From positions 248,001 through 312,000 of the forward strand of contig NW_002476022.1 in the NCBI RefSeq assembly GCF_000189635.1: DNA of 64,000 bases. Reading direction: 5' to 3'. Source of the stretch: Tetrahymena thermophila SB210 (lineage: Eukaryota > Ciliophora > Oligohymenophorea > Hymenostomatida > Tetrahymenidae). Positions 12,742-25,829 of this stretch are shown piece by piece. Numbering within the stretch: position 1 is the first letter of the stretch; each line of letters opens with the position of its first letter. The position numbers and the translations under genes were made by a program. The notes under the pieces were generated by a model that made no database searches, was not told where the DNA came from, and saw only the letters and a program-made list of their open reading frames with translations.

Positions 12742-14280
12742 ATGAATGTCTTCAATAAAATAAAAGAAAAAGCGAAAAACTTGTATTCATTTTTTCTCAT
12801 TTTATATAGACGATAATATTGAGATATTTATAGCTAACTTATAAAATAATAATAGGATTAACATTTCTAAATATGTAGGAGAAAGTAAGTAACAGGATTA
12901 AATTCACCCATCAGAATAGTTTTTGATAGAAACAATATCAACTGACGATACTATAGTTCCAGTCGCATAGCTTGATAAAATAGCATAGGAAACATTTGAT
13001 ATGTAATTTCCTATTAAATTTATAAGCAACATAACTTAAAAAATGTTAAAGAATTCTCACTTAAAAATTTTTTCAATACATAGTGAGAAATATGAAGTCA
13101 TTATTCGCTCGTTAACTCGTATACTTGAAAAAGAGTTGAATAGCAACAAAATCATCAAAGTATATTTAATTAAATTACAGGCTAGCTAGATATCTTATTG
13201 AAGCTTCTTTTTTTTTATAAAAATTAGCTCCTTATTATTAGCGATTATTTATTGAAAAATGGATGTTCAGGATGTATTGATGATCTTCGTGATCACTTGT
13301 ATATTTTCAAATATTTTTAAAAATACGAAGAATAAAAAGCAACAGAAATGCAAGCAATAAGTAAATTTTGATAGTTGATACTTGTTTATCAAATAATTTG
13401 GATACTTAATTTTCAATAGTTTAAAAGAAAGCACTCCACCTTTGCAAACTTCTAGAAGATAAATAGCTTTTGCAAAAAGAAAAAATTATATCATGCTAAA
13501 TCAAAAGATAATTAGAAGGTAAAAATCAATTTTGAAATTTTAAACCAATTAAAAATACTCTTCTTTTTATATTAAAAAAGCAAACAAATCATAAATTTAT
13601 GGCTTAGGCAACATAGAAGGTTTAGATGCTACTGAATAATCTAAATTTAGTAGATTAAAAAGTTTAAAATATTTTGTTTAGCTCAACGATTTAGTAGAGA
13701 ATTACTTTTATAAATATCTTGACAATATGAACGATAAACTAGATGATATGACTGAGACAATTGGTGTTAAAGTTGATTAATATATTGGATATATCCAAAA
13801 AAAAATATAAAGTCATTCAACTGATAAATCTCAAAGTAAAATATTATATTAAACAATATAAAAGATAACAATAACTTTATAAAGATTCTTAATTTGTTGA
13901 TTCTTGCATGGATTATGACATAGATGGTGCAAATGGTGCTCAAAAAAATTAGTTTGAACCTGCTATAGGTACAGATATATTGGAGTTTGAAGATAACCCA
14001 GATGAAGAGACTTTTGCAACATAAAATAAAAAGGAAGAATAAAAATAGTAGTAGTAATAATAAAAGTAAGAGATTAAAGAAGAAAAATAGCATCAAAAGT
14101 AAACAGAATATGAAAACGAAGAATTATAAATGATAGACTTATTAGAATTAGAAGATAACACTGATTCTAAATTTGGTACAAGCAATTAATATAGTAATTC
14201 ATTATTAAATATAAATTATTTTTTCATTTTAAATACAATTTTTTTAATTTTTAGGTAAAAATAAAGATTATTTGCTATGA
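12742..14280 (+). CDS. Epsin-like ENTH-domain protein
   Basis: Likely endocytic or trans-Golgi adaptor: ENTH domains bind phosphoinositides and help form clathrin-coated vesicles. The start MNVFNKIKEKAKN resembles the amphipathic first helix of epsins. The ENTH core follows: IETISTDDTIVPVAQLDKIA, then SDYLLKNGCSGCIDDLRDHL and YIFKYFQKYEE, and KKALHLCKLLEDKQLLQKE. These match the family pattern 'LEYLIKxG...lr...F.....G..VR.KA..l..LL.D...L'. Introns (GTATTC...TAG 12783-12855 and others) are needed to keep this register. The C-terminal half is acidic and Gln-rich, with DILEFED and DLLELED. LLELE fits the clathrin-box pattern L-phi-x-phi-[DE]. The last intron leads to SKNKDYLL and TGA at 14278-14280. 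It is shorter than animal epsins, and I saw no UIM or NPF motifs. Confidence 0.8.
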
Positions 14281-14951
14281 AAGACTGCAAGTTAGCAAGC
14301 GTTATCTAAAAAATAAAACTATTAAAACCTAAATTATTATTGAATAATACATTTTTTATATCATTAAATGTATTTTTATTAGAAGTTATTTACATTTTTT
14401 ATCTTTGATTCAAAATATATTATTTATCCGTTCGCATTTTACACTTAACAAAATTTCCGTTTTGGTCAATTTTTAACTTAATTTAATACTCTCAATAATA
14501 AATTAATGCAATTGAATTTTGAGAGAAAATATAAAAGATATCTCAACTAGATAAATTTAAAATAAAACTATATTTATTACTCGTTTAACTTTATTATTGC
14601 AAAATTTACATTTTCAAACAAAGGTTTTAGTAGAATATAAATTAATTAATTAACATTCATTGATTAATTAATTAATTAATTAATTTATTATTAGCAGGTT
14701 TACATTGTTTTTTTGCAATTATCTTTTAATCGTTTTTTAATTATGAAAATACTTCTTTTTAATTAATTTATAAAAACCAATTATGCTGATTGATAAATAT
14801 TTCTTTGTTTCTTAATTAATTAATTTTTGTTTTTTAGAGATAATCAGAACTTGTAGAGCTAATTCAAATCATAAAATACAATTGATCTACCATTTTCATA
14901 GAGTTATTTATAAAAAGATTTTTTAAAATACTAAATATAGTTATTCTCATA
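14281..14951. other. Intergenic spacer with ATTA repeat
   Basis: Spacer between two plus-strand genes. It contains an imperfect AATT/ATTA tandem run at about 14640-14690. No gene seen. It should hold the 3' end of the ENTH transcript and the promoter of the next gene. Confidence 0.5.
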
Positions 14952-16131
14952 ATGAATATCAAATTACATACTGTCATTAATTTGATTTTGTTCGTGCAAG
15001 TCTGCATTTGTCTTCCAGGTATTAAAAATACTTTTTCTGATTGTTTTAAATTAATAATATTTTTTTAGGTGATATGATAATAAATGGAAGTGTAGTATCA
15101 TAAAAATAATTTCAAGCTTAGAAGATTGTTACAAACTAATTGTTTGCTTAGTCAATAATATAAGATAGTTATCTGTGCACTGCTTAAAATATATTTTCAG
15201 AATAAATAGTGACTAATGAGATTTCTCTTTCAAGAATATTAGTTACCAATCCAAATGTATTTTATTCAGATTTAGCTAAGAATAAGAAAATGACATAATA
15301 TTTTTTGGTAAATTTTAGGGTATTTTAGAGTTAAATGGCGACATTACTATTTAATCTCTTGAAGTAGAGGAAACATTAGAGATGACCAGTTTTTTGCAAA
15401 GTAATAAATTTACTTTTATTAGAAAAAGAAAAGATAATTATTGATTTATAATTTATATAAGGCAATTAGTGGTAGCTTGCATATCATGATCACTTTGAAG
15501 ATAAAGTAAATTTTAAAAAATAGCATCACATCACATTACATTATTTATTCTTTTTTTTACAAATTTAGAAAAGCTTGATAGGCTGGAATATTAATTAAAT
15601 TTAATTATGTGCTAAGAAAACTGGTGGACATGAAAATAATCAAGATGATGAAGATCAGGATTATTTCTTAGGAGGTCATTGTGTTGGGCCTTCTGATTTG
15701 AAATTATAAAAATTGTACACAAATCTACCTAAGCATAAGAACATTAAGATATAAGCAAGAGTACACTTTTTTGACAAATGGGAAGGAGAAAGTTTATCAC
15801 TTTTTGTTGATGATAAAATGGGTAAGAATTTATTTTGGAAAATGTTAAACTCATTTGAAATTTAATTAAAAGCTTGGACTAAAGTTATTGATGGAGATAA
15901 TGCACACTTTGATATATGTGGAGATTCTTCAGCAGATCCTCACTTTGGATTGTAATTTACAAATTATATTTTTTTAATTAATATTTATTTTATTAACTCT
16001 CTATTAGACCTGTAGAAATAACAATTCCACATAGTGAAAGCTAAGTGAATATTAAATTTGAATCTAATTTAGCTAAAGATAGATGTTTAGCAAGTTTTGC
16101 TATTGATGATGTTGAAATATTTGTTAGATGA
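14952..16131 (+). CDS. Small secreted protein, ciliate-type, function unknown
   Basis: The start MNIKLHTVINLILFVQVCIC is a clear signal peptide, interrupted by an intron just after it. At least six short introns are inferred, e.g. GTAATTTACA...TTAG near 15954-16008, each keeping the frame. The N-terminal third has a strand-repeat look (IINGSVVSQKQFQAQKIV, ILELNGDITIQSLEVEE), which could form a beta-solenoid. The C-terminal part has LGGHCVGPSDLKLQKL, NLPKHKNIKIQARVHFFDKW, EGESLSLFVDDKMAWTK and FDICGDSSADPHFGLPVEIT. I believe this last module recurs in ciliate secreted proteins, but I cannot name the family. The frame ends at TGA 16129-16131. There is no C-terminal hydrophobic tail, so it is probably soluble or extracellular. 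It converges with the large surface gene 335 bases downstream. Confidence 0.75.
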
Positions 16132-16465
16132 GTTAATTAATTAATTGTTTATAAAAAATTGATTTATTTTAGATTTTTATTTTTTAAAGTAAAATATCTA
16201 TTTTAACTAAACCAATAATTTCTCCATAATTGAATAAAAATTATATAAATTGTAATAACTACTCAAAAAAATATTCATTTAAAAAATTAAAAAAAATAGT
16301 TAAATCATTTTAATTCTTCAATTTTATGTCTATAAATTTAATATATTAAGAAATTTAATAAATTGAAATGATAAATTTAAATTTATTGTGTGAAGATAAT
16401 ATGCAAGTAAATCATTTTAAATTTTGCAAAATAAAACATAATTAAATTTAATTACAAAAAAATTA
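16132..16465. other. Intergenic spacer between convergent genes
   Basis: About 330 bases of AT-rich sequence shared by the 3' ends of two convergent genes, so both polyadenylation regions should lie here. Nothing else seen. Confidence 0.5.
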
Positions 16466-19400
16466 TCAGACTAACATCATAAAAATAATTAATGAAATAC
16501 TAGTTAGAGATAAGATCATACTGTTAGCTTAGTTTCCTTTGAATATAAATTATTTATATCCAATAGGAGCGTATTAAGAATCTGCACACGAATCATATGA
16601 AGCTACTGTCCAGTAAATAGCATACTCATAATTTAATGTTAGATTAATTGTAAAGTTATAATATTAGTTAGCTGTCAAAACAAAAGTATTATGATAAAGA
16701 TTCATGACTGTATTATCACCAAATAAGCCTTGTCTCAGCTTTAGAGGAGTTGGCTATAAAGCTATTCGAGTTAATTACTAAGAAGATGTATCGGATGAAC
16801 TTACTTTTTGCTATGACTAGAACTTATGAGCTCCAATAATTAAAAAACCTGGAACATTTTTATTTTAAAGTTATAGAGTGATATTTTAATTAGTATATGT
16901 TATATTCAGCAAATCGATTTATGGCTTAAGATTTGTTGAAGCCTGAGGAGTAATGGGAGTAATAATGTAAATATTTGTAAAATATTAAACTATATCAAGA
17001 TCATAAGAGTAGTTCAAAGCTAAAACAAAGAAGCAAGGTGTAGATGCTAAAAGGGCTTAGAGCTTTTTCGATACATCTATTATTATACCTGTAGATTACT
17101 CACCTGACCAAGCATAAAAAGTGTATACAACTGCGTTAGTAGACTTAGTTTTTTAAACACAAGTGCTTGGATCAAAGTTTAAATCTTATTTAGAAGCTGG
17201 ATTAACTATTGTATAATTCTAAGTCTAATTACATACTGCACATGTAGAAGTTGATAGGCTGTACACATTTAGGGAAAGTGCCTATTAAAGTTAGCATTAT
17301 AAATTATTTATTTGATCATTTGATAATTATGTGTTAAATGTCAAATCAATCTAGACATGATTGTAAGAATTAACAGGATTACCAGTAGAATCCAATCTCC
17401 ATGAAGTTGTCCAAGTAGCATTTTAAGCTGTACTGGCAACTCCTAAGTTACTATAACAATAAGATGTGAAAGAGTAAATACTTCGTTATGGTAAATCATT
17501 AAGAGTTAATGTGAATTAGCTGCCTGAAACTACAGGCATAACTCCATAATTTCTAGCAAGAAGTTAATTTGAGAATGATAAAGGTGTCCCAACCCAATAA
17601 AACTGCTTATATCTCATATCATTTAGTACATTTTTCAGAGAAACTGTTGTGGAGGGATTATAATACAATGTTTATTGCATTATCTAATTTAAAGTGACTC
17701 CAACTGTAAATAAAGCACTATTTAAATAACTTTCATTAATTCCTACAACCCAATAAAGATATCCACTTTAGTTACATTAACCAGTAATTTTAATTTAGGA
17801 TTAATCTGTAGAAAGAGCTTGTGAAAAACCAGTAATAGCGGTATTTTAAAACGCAGGTGGTGCTGTGACTGTTATCGTCAGCGTGTTTTGAGATAATATA
17901 AAATGATGATAATTTACTCCTGAAAAGGTGAATGTAACTGTATAAGTGTTATAAGGAGGCTGTAAACTTTTATTTGACTTTTATAAAAAGAAATGTTATT
18001 TAGTTTTTAATGATAAATTAATCCAAATTTACAGAGAAATAAAAAACTGCCTATGTTTGATAAAGATATCCAACTACTTAATTAGCTTGGCTGTAGAAAG
18101 TTATATCTGATGACGGCACACTAGTTATTTTTGCATTTACTGTCATTGGTTTTGAAGGAAGACATTAAGAAAAATCCAAGATGATTGGACCTGAAATAGA
18201 ACCAACAGGAATCGAAAGAGTTGTTGAACTTAAAGATATTTGGCAGTAGTATTCTTATACGTTAACAACTAAATTAGGAAGGTAGGATATTTCTGGATCT
18301 TCGAAAGGTTCAAAAAGTCCTACTTTTTTTATTTGTAAAGTATAAGTGTTTAAAGGAGTAGTCTCTGATGCAGCTAAAGCAATTTAAATTCCATTATCTC
18401 CAGTATTTATTTTCACAGAACTACTTGAAAGAGATTGTTTTCCCATGTAGATGTCAAATAATCCAAATACCTAATGATAAGAAATTACGTTAATATGAAA
18501 TAGATAAAAGATTATTTACAGTCGAGTTGACATAGTAAAACGAATAATCGATATCGAACTAAGTGTTTTACTGTAAGAATGATAAATAAATTATATTATT
18601 AGTAATAACACCTCTATAGATAGTGATTGATAACTACTTTTCTCTACCAGATAATTAGTTATAAACTGTTTAAATTGCATTAACAGATGGGTTGATTAGA
18701 TTTGAGAAATAAGAATAAAACATAATTTATTTAGAAGTTGCGCTTGGAGTAGAAAAACTTATTGGTGTAGATGTTTGAGTTAAAGAAGGAGCTATAGCGT
18801 ATAAAATAGTGTTCATAGTTGAATCTGTTATGAAGAAGTTTAAGAATATCGGATTAATGGCAGTATTGCTATAGTCAGGCGATGGTAAATAAAATACTTA
18901 TATCCAGTACGAAGCTGCTTGATTATTATTGAAAGAATCTCCAGTAAGGTTCATTCTTATTAAACTATTTCCAAATATACGCTCACAAGTAGAAGTAATA
19001 TTTATTCTTAGTGGGTCACCACTTCTAAAAAAGTTACATTAAAAATCTACCTCCTATTAATCTAATTACTATTATAAAATAAAAATCCATCAATTAAATT
19101 GTTTATATATAAATCTATTTATTTTGTGTTTTACTGAGTTGAAAAATGCTGGATTTAATCTAATTATTGCAATTCTATTACTCGTGATTGTACTAGCACT
19201 GCATGTAAAATTCAAACCTAATAATAAAAATATTTATTAAAACATTAATTTTTTGAGTTTAGAATGAAATATTAGAAAAAATAATTTATGCTGTAAAATC
19301 TCATTATAAATATTTATTCCATATTTAAATAAAAATAAATATTTCCAAAATTAATTTTTATTTATTTTTACAGATTTTGGCAAATTATTTTTGCTAATAT

Positions 19401-22400
19401 TAATAAGCCTTAATTTTTAATTTAATTCATTAATTTTTTGAGTTTAAAATTTAAAAAAATTTATGCCACGTTTAAATAAAAATTAATATTTATTTATTTA
19501 TTCCTGATTTTGATAAAATTATTTTTAATAAAATTAAAAAGACGGACTTAGTTTTTTATTTAATTTATTAATTTTTAAAAATTTATTAATAAAATTATTT
19601 GTTTTTAAATAAAAATATAATTAAAAACTAATGAAAATTATTTTGATTTATAAAATTTGAAAACAACTAAGAATTGAAATAATTTTTACTTAACAAAACT
19701 CTTGGCTATCTAATTTTAAGGGTACTATAAGAAAAAGAAGGATAGGACAAATAACTTATTTTAGCTTGTTAAACTTAATTGTCTTATAAATCTCCTTATT
19801 CATTAATACCATTAGCTAAGTTGTCATCAGCATCAATTCCAAACCAAATATATCCATAAGAGTCTAATTGTTGTGGCTGCTAAACTCCTGCTATAACTAA
19901 GGTATATATTTATAGTGGTGGTAGAGAAGTTTGAGTTCCGTAAAGTGGATATACCACCAATCTACGAACATTAGTTTAATCTAATATGCAAGCTACTTTG
20001 TATCCATTTAATTGACATTGTGGTGAACTTCCTTTTGAATTTAAGTTTTATTTATAACCAACTGAAAATTCTATATAAATTCTAGAGTTTTTAACAATTT
20101 TAACATTCTATGGAACAAATTATATAGTATAAACAGCTTCAAAACCTTTTTAAATTTAAAAATACATTTACTTTTATAAATAATACTATAACTTATTTAC
20201 CTGGTGCACTGAATATCTTACTAATAAGCTTAAGCTAGGAGCTTGTCATTTGCTTTGCTCTAAAGAAAGTGAAGGAATAATAGTTGATATTTGGAAATGA
20301 TGACTAAATGACTGTGTTTTAGCTTTAAGTTGTATCTATCCATTAAACACTCAAGTTAGACTTAATTTTTAAATTCAAAATTAAATAAAGTTTAATTATT
20401 AAAACAAATATAAAAAATACATTGTTATCGCCTGTAGGTGTTTTAAATCCAAAGCACTTCATCAAAAATGGAGATGTAGGAGGAGTGTAGTATCCTCTAA
20501 AAACGATATCCATTGTGTTTTATACTAAATTATATGAAATCTAAGAAAATTTATCTGATGGTTAATAACCTGTTACTTGGCCACTATCTACTCCTTCAGG
20601 GAAGTAATTATGATAAGTTTTTTGTTCAAATATTTAGCAATCTAAATTTGAAATCATTTTTGGAGTTGATAAGAATCCAAGATAAAATCTGATTGTCGTA
20701 TTTGGAATTGAGGATATTCCTGAATACGCGAAATTCCATTAACACATTGTATTTGATAAAATGGTGGGAGTCGTGCATTAGAAGTTAGATATTGTAATAG
20801 AAGCCGAACTAGTTCCAGGTGAAGAAGGAGCTGCAGCCGCAGGTAAAGATGTTTAGGTTCCTGAGTTGCAAAGATCTTATATATAAGAATTCAATGCTAA
20901 TTGAACAGTAAATTTCTATAGATTAGATGTTGTTCCTAAGAAGCTAATAACGAAATTGATAGAAAATTATTATGAAGGGTTAAAAGAAATAGGTATGCCA
21001 TCATCGTTAATTTTGGTTATAGTGAATTGAATTACAGTTGATGTCTTAATTTTAGCTGCACAATTAGTATATTATGGAGAAATATTACTGCTAGGATTAC
21101 TCACAGTTTAAACAAAGCATTATTAAAAAAATATCATCCCAGAAGGTAAACCATCAAATGTTAATATGATATTGTAGAAGTCAGTAATTAGATTAAGGGT
21201 TGCTTATACACTTGGTGTAATATTCATTGAAATTTATTAACGGTCTGTTTGTTTCTAGTATTAAGGAGACCATGCTGTTGACAAGCAGCCAGAAACATAC
21301 CCTGTAGCTGGCACTTTTTAAGTTTCTTACATCATGGCTATTATTTAGCCATTATTATTACTCCATGAATAAGCAAATTTATTCTAAAGAGGATAACCTA
21401 CTCCCCATTAATTTGGAAAATTAAAACTCTAAAATGTAACACCTAAACCTGTCGCTCCATCAGTGTATGATGAAGAATCAAAAGGGCAGAATGTGATATA
21501 ATTATAATATGGAATATCCATCAAGTAAGTTTTATATCTAAATTTCTGAATACATTTAGAGACAGATGAAGACCCAGGAAAAGCAGTAATCTGAGAGGTT
21601 CCTATTAAATCGTTTTAGAAAGAGCAAATAGTAAATCCTGAACCGTATAATAAGCTTGCTTAATTATTTCTATTCACTAAATTACCACTGTCTGTGTGCT
21701 GAGATAGGATCAAAAAGCTGGTTGCTGTTTTAGAAGGACCTATAGAACTCAGGCTACTAATTTGATATAAGCTACTCACTTAAAAAAAGAAGTTAGAATA
21801 TGAATTTAATAAAAAAATTACTTTAGCCTGAGTTTTCAGAGTAGTTGGATGTCTAATCCCAGCTATTAGCTGATGTTATAGTTCCAACTACTTAATTGTA
21901 GAATCTTTAATTTGTTAAGAAGTTACTTAAACCTAAAGAGGCACCAAATAACCTAAAAGTATTTACAACTTCAATCAATCCATTAGGTTGGAATTAAAAA
22001 ACGGCTTTTATTTAATTATTAGTTATTTAGAATGTTTTTTTTTAAATAAAAAATGAAATATTTTAATTCAAATTTAATATTAAAAATGGTAAATAGTTAA
22101 GATTATAATTAAGTAAGTAAGTAAAAAACCATTAATTTAATTATTAATTTGTAGATTTGATTGCTTAATTGATTAATTTACCAATATTAATAGTCTTAGG
22201 TTACTTTTGTGATTTTAAAGCTAACGCTATGGCTTGTGAAAGATTGATTGTAACACTTGATAGATCAAGCACGACAAAAGGATTTAATGACCAGTTATCT
22301 GGGGGACTTGAAATTTTTTAAGATCCTCCATCCTCATAAGAATAGCAAAATTGAGTTGTACCTCCACAACCTTCATTTGGACTTTAACCTGGAGTTACAT

Positions 22401-25029
22401 AAAATTAATTTACTGTAAAAAATTTCTATACAGCTCTATCAGGTATAATTGCAATTTTTAATCCTGTTACTGTGGCAACACCTATCTGAGTAGTTGTAAG
22501 CTATCCATATAACCTTAATAAGGTAGGAATCTTATAACCCTTATTATAATCTGCACCTTTAGAATATACATTACTAAACGAAGCTTCGTATGGATTAGAT
22601 GAGTCTACATATGAAGAGGATATTGTATATCCATGGAAAAGCATCTAAGAATTAGATAGTAAATTAGTTTATGTACTTGATTATTAATACATGAATGTTA
22701 AAAGAAAATCTAAGACTCTGTCATCAGCTAGAAATTATGAAGTTCTAAATGTAGAAGGAAACTAAACATTTTGCAAACTAAATCCTTAATTATTTGCTGC
22801 AAAAATTGGTCTTTAAGAATTTATTTGTAGCTAGGCGTAACTAAAAAGTTTATTATTTTATGAATCTTATTATTATGTGATCATATTTGCTGGATTTAAC
22901 TGTGTTGCAGCTGTGTTATAAGCTGTAAAGTAAGCTATTATTTTATGTAGTAAAAATAAAAATTGTAGAGTGCTTTAATAAAAAACAAGTTACATGTTTA
23001 AGTGCTCTGTACTTCTATTCCTTTTAACTAGTCAGCTGCTGAGATTTGAATAACATTATCATTATAAATTAGCTTCATTGTACTTTGCTACCTGTAACCA
23101 AGAAAGTCCTAAAATGTTTACTGCATTTAAGTAACTCCAATCTTTAAAAAATATTTTTCTATTTAAATTGAATATTTATTTAAAAATTACATAAAAGAGT
23201 AATCTTTGGTTGCTTGAAGAGGGGAATATACCAATATTAGCTCCATTAGTTATACTAGCTGCAAAAGCTTAACTTAATGTTAGAGCACTTGATGATGATA
23301 CCACAATATTATCTCCAAAATTAACAAGACTATGAGTACCAGTACTATCAATAAATTCAACATTCTTATACACATTTATTGAATTTACAGGGTAAGTTAT
23401 CTAAGACACAGGACCAAAATATGCGTTTCCGTTAGAATCTTTTAATGCAGATAGAATTTAGACTCCTCCAAAATTTTATATGGCCAAGTTATTATTTGAA
23501 TCGGTAATCAAGGTAGGATTATTTGTTAAAGCGATCCTGCATCCGACAAAATAATTTGTATTAGATAATAGCTAGCCAACTTAAACACACGAAACCATCT
23601 TAAGTTAATAATTAAATTAACACTTTATTGGAGTATTTGGATTAATTTAAGGTAGATTGTGATAAATTGAGCTTTCTAGTATTGATTCAGCAGAATTATA
23701 AGTTAGTTATATAACAAGTCCACCGTTTGGATTAGATATTGCTGAAGTAACCTAAAAGACAACTCGAACGGAATTGAAAGGCTGGAATCTAGGAGAAGAA
23801 GTGCTGGGTATATAAATACCTAAAGGAACTTAATAATTTTATAAAAAGCTAGTTGTGTATGGTATTCCGTGCATAAGCTTCAATTATAAATTTGATAACT
23901 AGATATACGAAATAGAGAAGAAGGAACTATTTGAGCCAGTTTCAACAACTTGTTAAGTTGGTGGATAAATTACACTAAGATTAAACCCTTAATTATTTTA
24001 AACTTGCTTCATTGAATTTTGAACAGTAACTTAAACTTATATTGGCTATGTATTGGCTACTAATAAATCCTATGAACAGCTAATCAGTAATATAGCTGGG
24101 TTACTTTAATAGCTAGAGCACGAGCATATACCAGTGGGTCTATTTAATATTGTGCATGAGCTTGGATTCATAAATGAAAAAGAAATATCAGTCATAGCTA
24201 CTTAATACTAGACACCCGATGGATTTGACTGATCGTATGAACTAACATTCTAAGTAGTTGCTAAAACTAGTGTGATTTAATAACTTTGTCCAGGGACATT
24301 GATCAAATTCTTATTAAAAATAATTAATTAGTTTTTAATAATAAAACAATTAAAGATATTTTCTACATATTTTATTTTTTAAAATTAAACATTTTTTATT
24401 GTAAATATAACTATAAAATCTTATCAGCAAAACTTGTTAATTTATTTTGAAAAGAAAATTAAATTATAAATAAATACATTTTATCCAGGAAGAGCAGTGG
24501 CTTATATGGTAGCAGTTGAAGGTGGTGTAGAACTTAATGCAAAAAAACCAAACAAAAAATTTGAGTCAATGACTACTGCACTAGAAACAGTTGATGTAAC
24601 TGTTGCTACCTAAATCAAGTTTTAAAATCCTACTGTCTATGGATTATCTAAATTTACAACTCCAGTTAATGTAACAGAATACCAAGTAAAGGGTAAAATG
24701 TCAGAAGGAAACGAAAAATGATAGATACTATCTTATACTGTGACAGTATTAGTGGACATAGCTGGATTTGCTTTTAAAGCATCTTGAATTACTATTTTTA
24801 CATCATTAACTCCATTTAGATAGTCAATCTAATAAGGCATGCTTATCCTTAAGTAATTTCCTGCTGTTAGGATGGTTTCAAACATAATATTAAATGAGTA
24901 TTGAGTTGCTTGAAAAGCGACAGGATACATGACTTAAATATCTGTTCCATAAATCTATCCACTCAGTATTTGTTATAAAAGTTAGCTTATAATGAAGACT
25001 ATTGTAAAGCAATTATTAAAATTCCTCAT
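16466..25029 (-). CDS. Very large secreted protein with GPI-type C-terminal signal, many introns
   Basis: The minus-strand start at 25029 gives MRNFNNCFTIVFIISQLLQQ, a signal peptide, followed by IYGTDIQVMYPVAFQATQYS. At the far end the protein finishes with NQANSMILSLTSISLIIFMM and a last few residues before TGA at 16466-16468. A short hydrophobic tail with a small-residue site before it and no cytoplasmic part is typical of GPI attachment. The 8.6 kb between holds many exons separated by AT-rich introns, for example about 24302-24479 (donor GTATTTATTT). The sequence is rich in Thr, Ser, Asn, Val and Tyr, with recurring strand-like phrases such as VPGQSYQITLVLA and WYSVTLTGVVNLD. This suggests serial beta-sandwich modules. 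Total length is probably over 2,000 residues. It lacks the regular Cys periodicity of ciliate immobilisation antigens. I infer a cell-surface role only; the family is not recognised. Internal exon borders were not all resolved. Confidence 0.75.
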
Positions 25030-25829
25030 CTTTCTAATTTTGTATTCAACAAAGAATATTTCTAAGATGAGCTCTCAAATGATTAAAGCAGAATAGTATG
25101 ATTAAACTAAAAAGTAAACAATTAACTATTATATTTAGTTGTTTTTTGTTATTTTAAAAAGTATATTCACAATGAGTTCTCCTTAATATTTCAGTAATAT
25201 TTATTTTGATTGAATTAAAGTTTATGAATGATATTGTTTTTTCTTTATGAAATCCTATCTAATCATTATAATTAAATATAAGCCTGAATTTGTTTACATA
25301 ACCCTAAATATATAAATCCATTCATTCATTATTTCATTCATTCATCTTAGAATTTAGATTCTATCACTCTCATAATAAGATTTGGTTGTGTTAATAATAA
25401 GATTTCATAACATTACTAAATTCCCTTTATACTTTACTTCTCCTTCTACAAAATCTTAAAACTTAATCATCATTAAATCACCTAAGACTAATAATTATAG
25501 ACTTAATTTGCTTAATATCAATAGAATTAAAATCATCATACACCAAAAATTCGCCAAAAATTCATAATATTTATTGGTAATCATCACAATAAAAATATAT
25601 CTCAAATTACTGTATCTCTTTTAAATAAAATTTTTGATATGTTTTGATAAAATTAATTTAAAAAATGTATATCTATCTACTAAAAATGTGATTAAATTAT
25701 ACCTTTTGAGCAAATTAAATTTAATAGAGTGTATCTAAATAAATTAATTTACTAAATTTATATTAATCAATATATTCTTTTAAAATAAAAAATTAATTAC
25801 TTTCTAGTTTATAAAAAACATAATTCAAA
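25030..25829. other. Divergent promoter region
   Basis: About 800 bases between the start of the large surface gene (minus) and the BCCIP gene (plus). It contains an imperfect TTCA tetranucleotide run near 25320-25346. No coding sequence was accepted here. It should hold both promoters, but no motif can be named with confidence. Confidence 0.5.

Noticed and set aside
13767..14096. Minus-strand Leu/Phe-rich frame
   Set aside because: Antisense of the Gln/Glu/Lys-rich tail of the ENTH gene.
24992..25213. Plus-strand frame starting MKTIVKQLLKFLIFLILYS, looking like a signal peptide
   Set aside because: It is antisense to the signal-peptide exon of the large minus-strand surface gene, which has much stronger downstream support.
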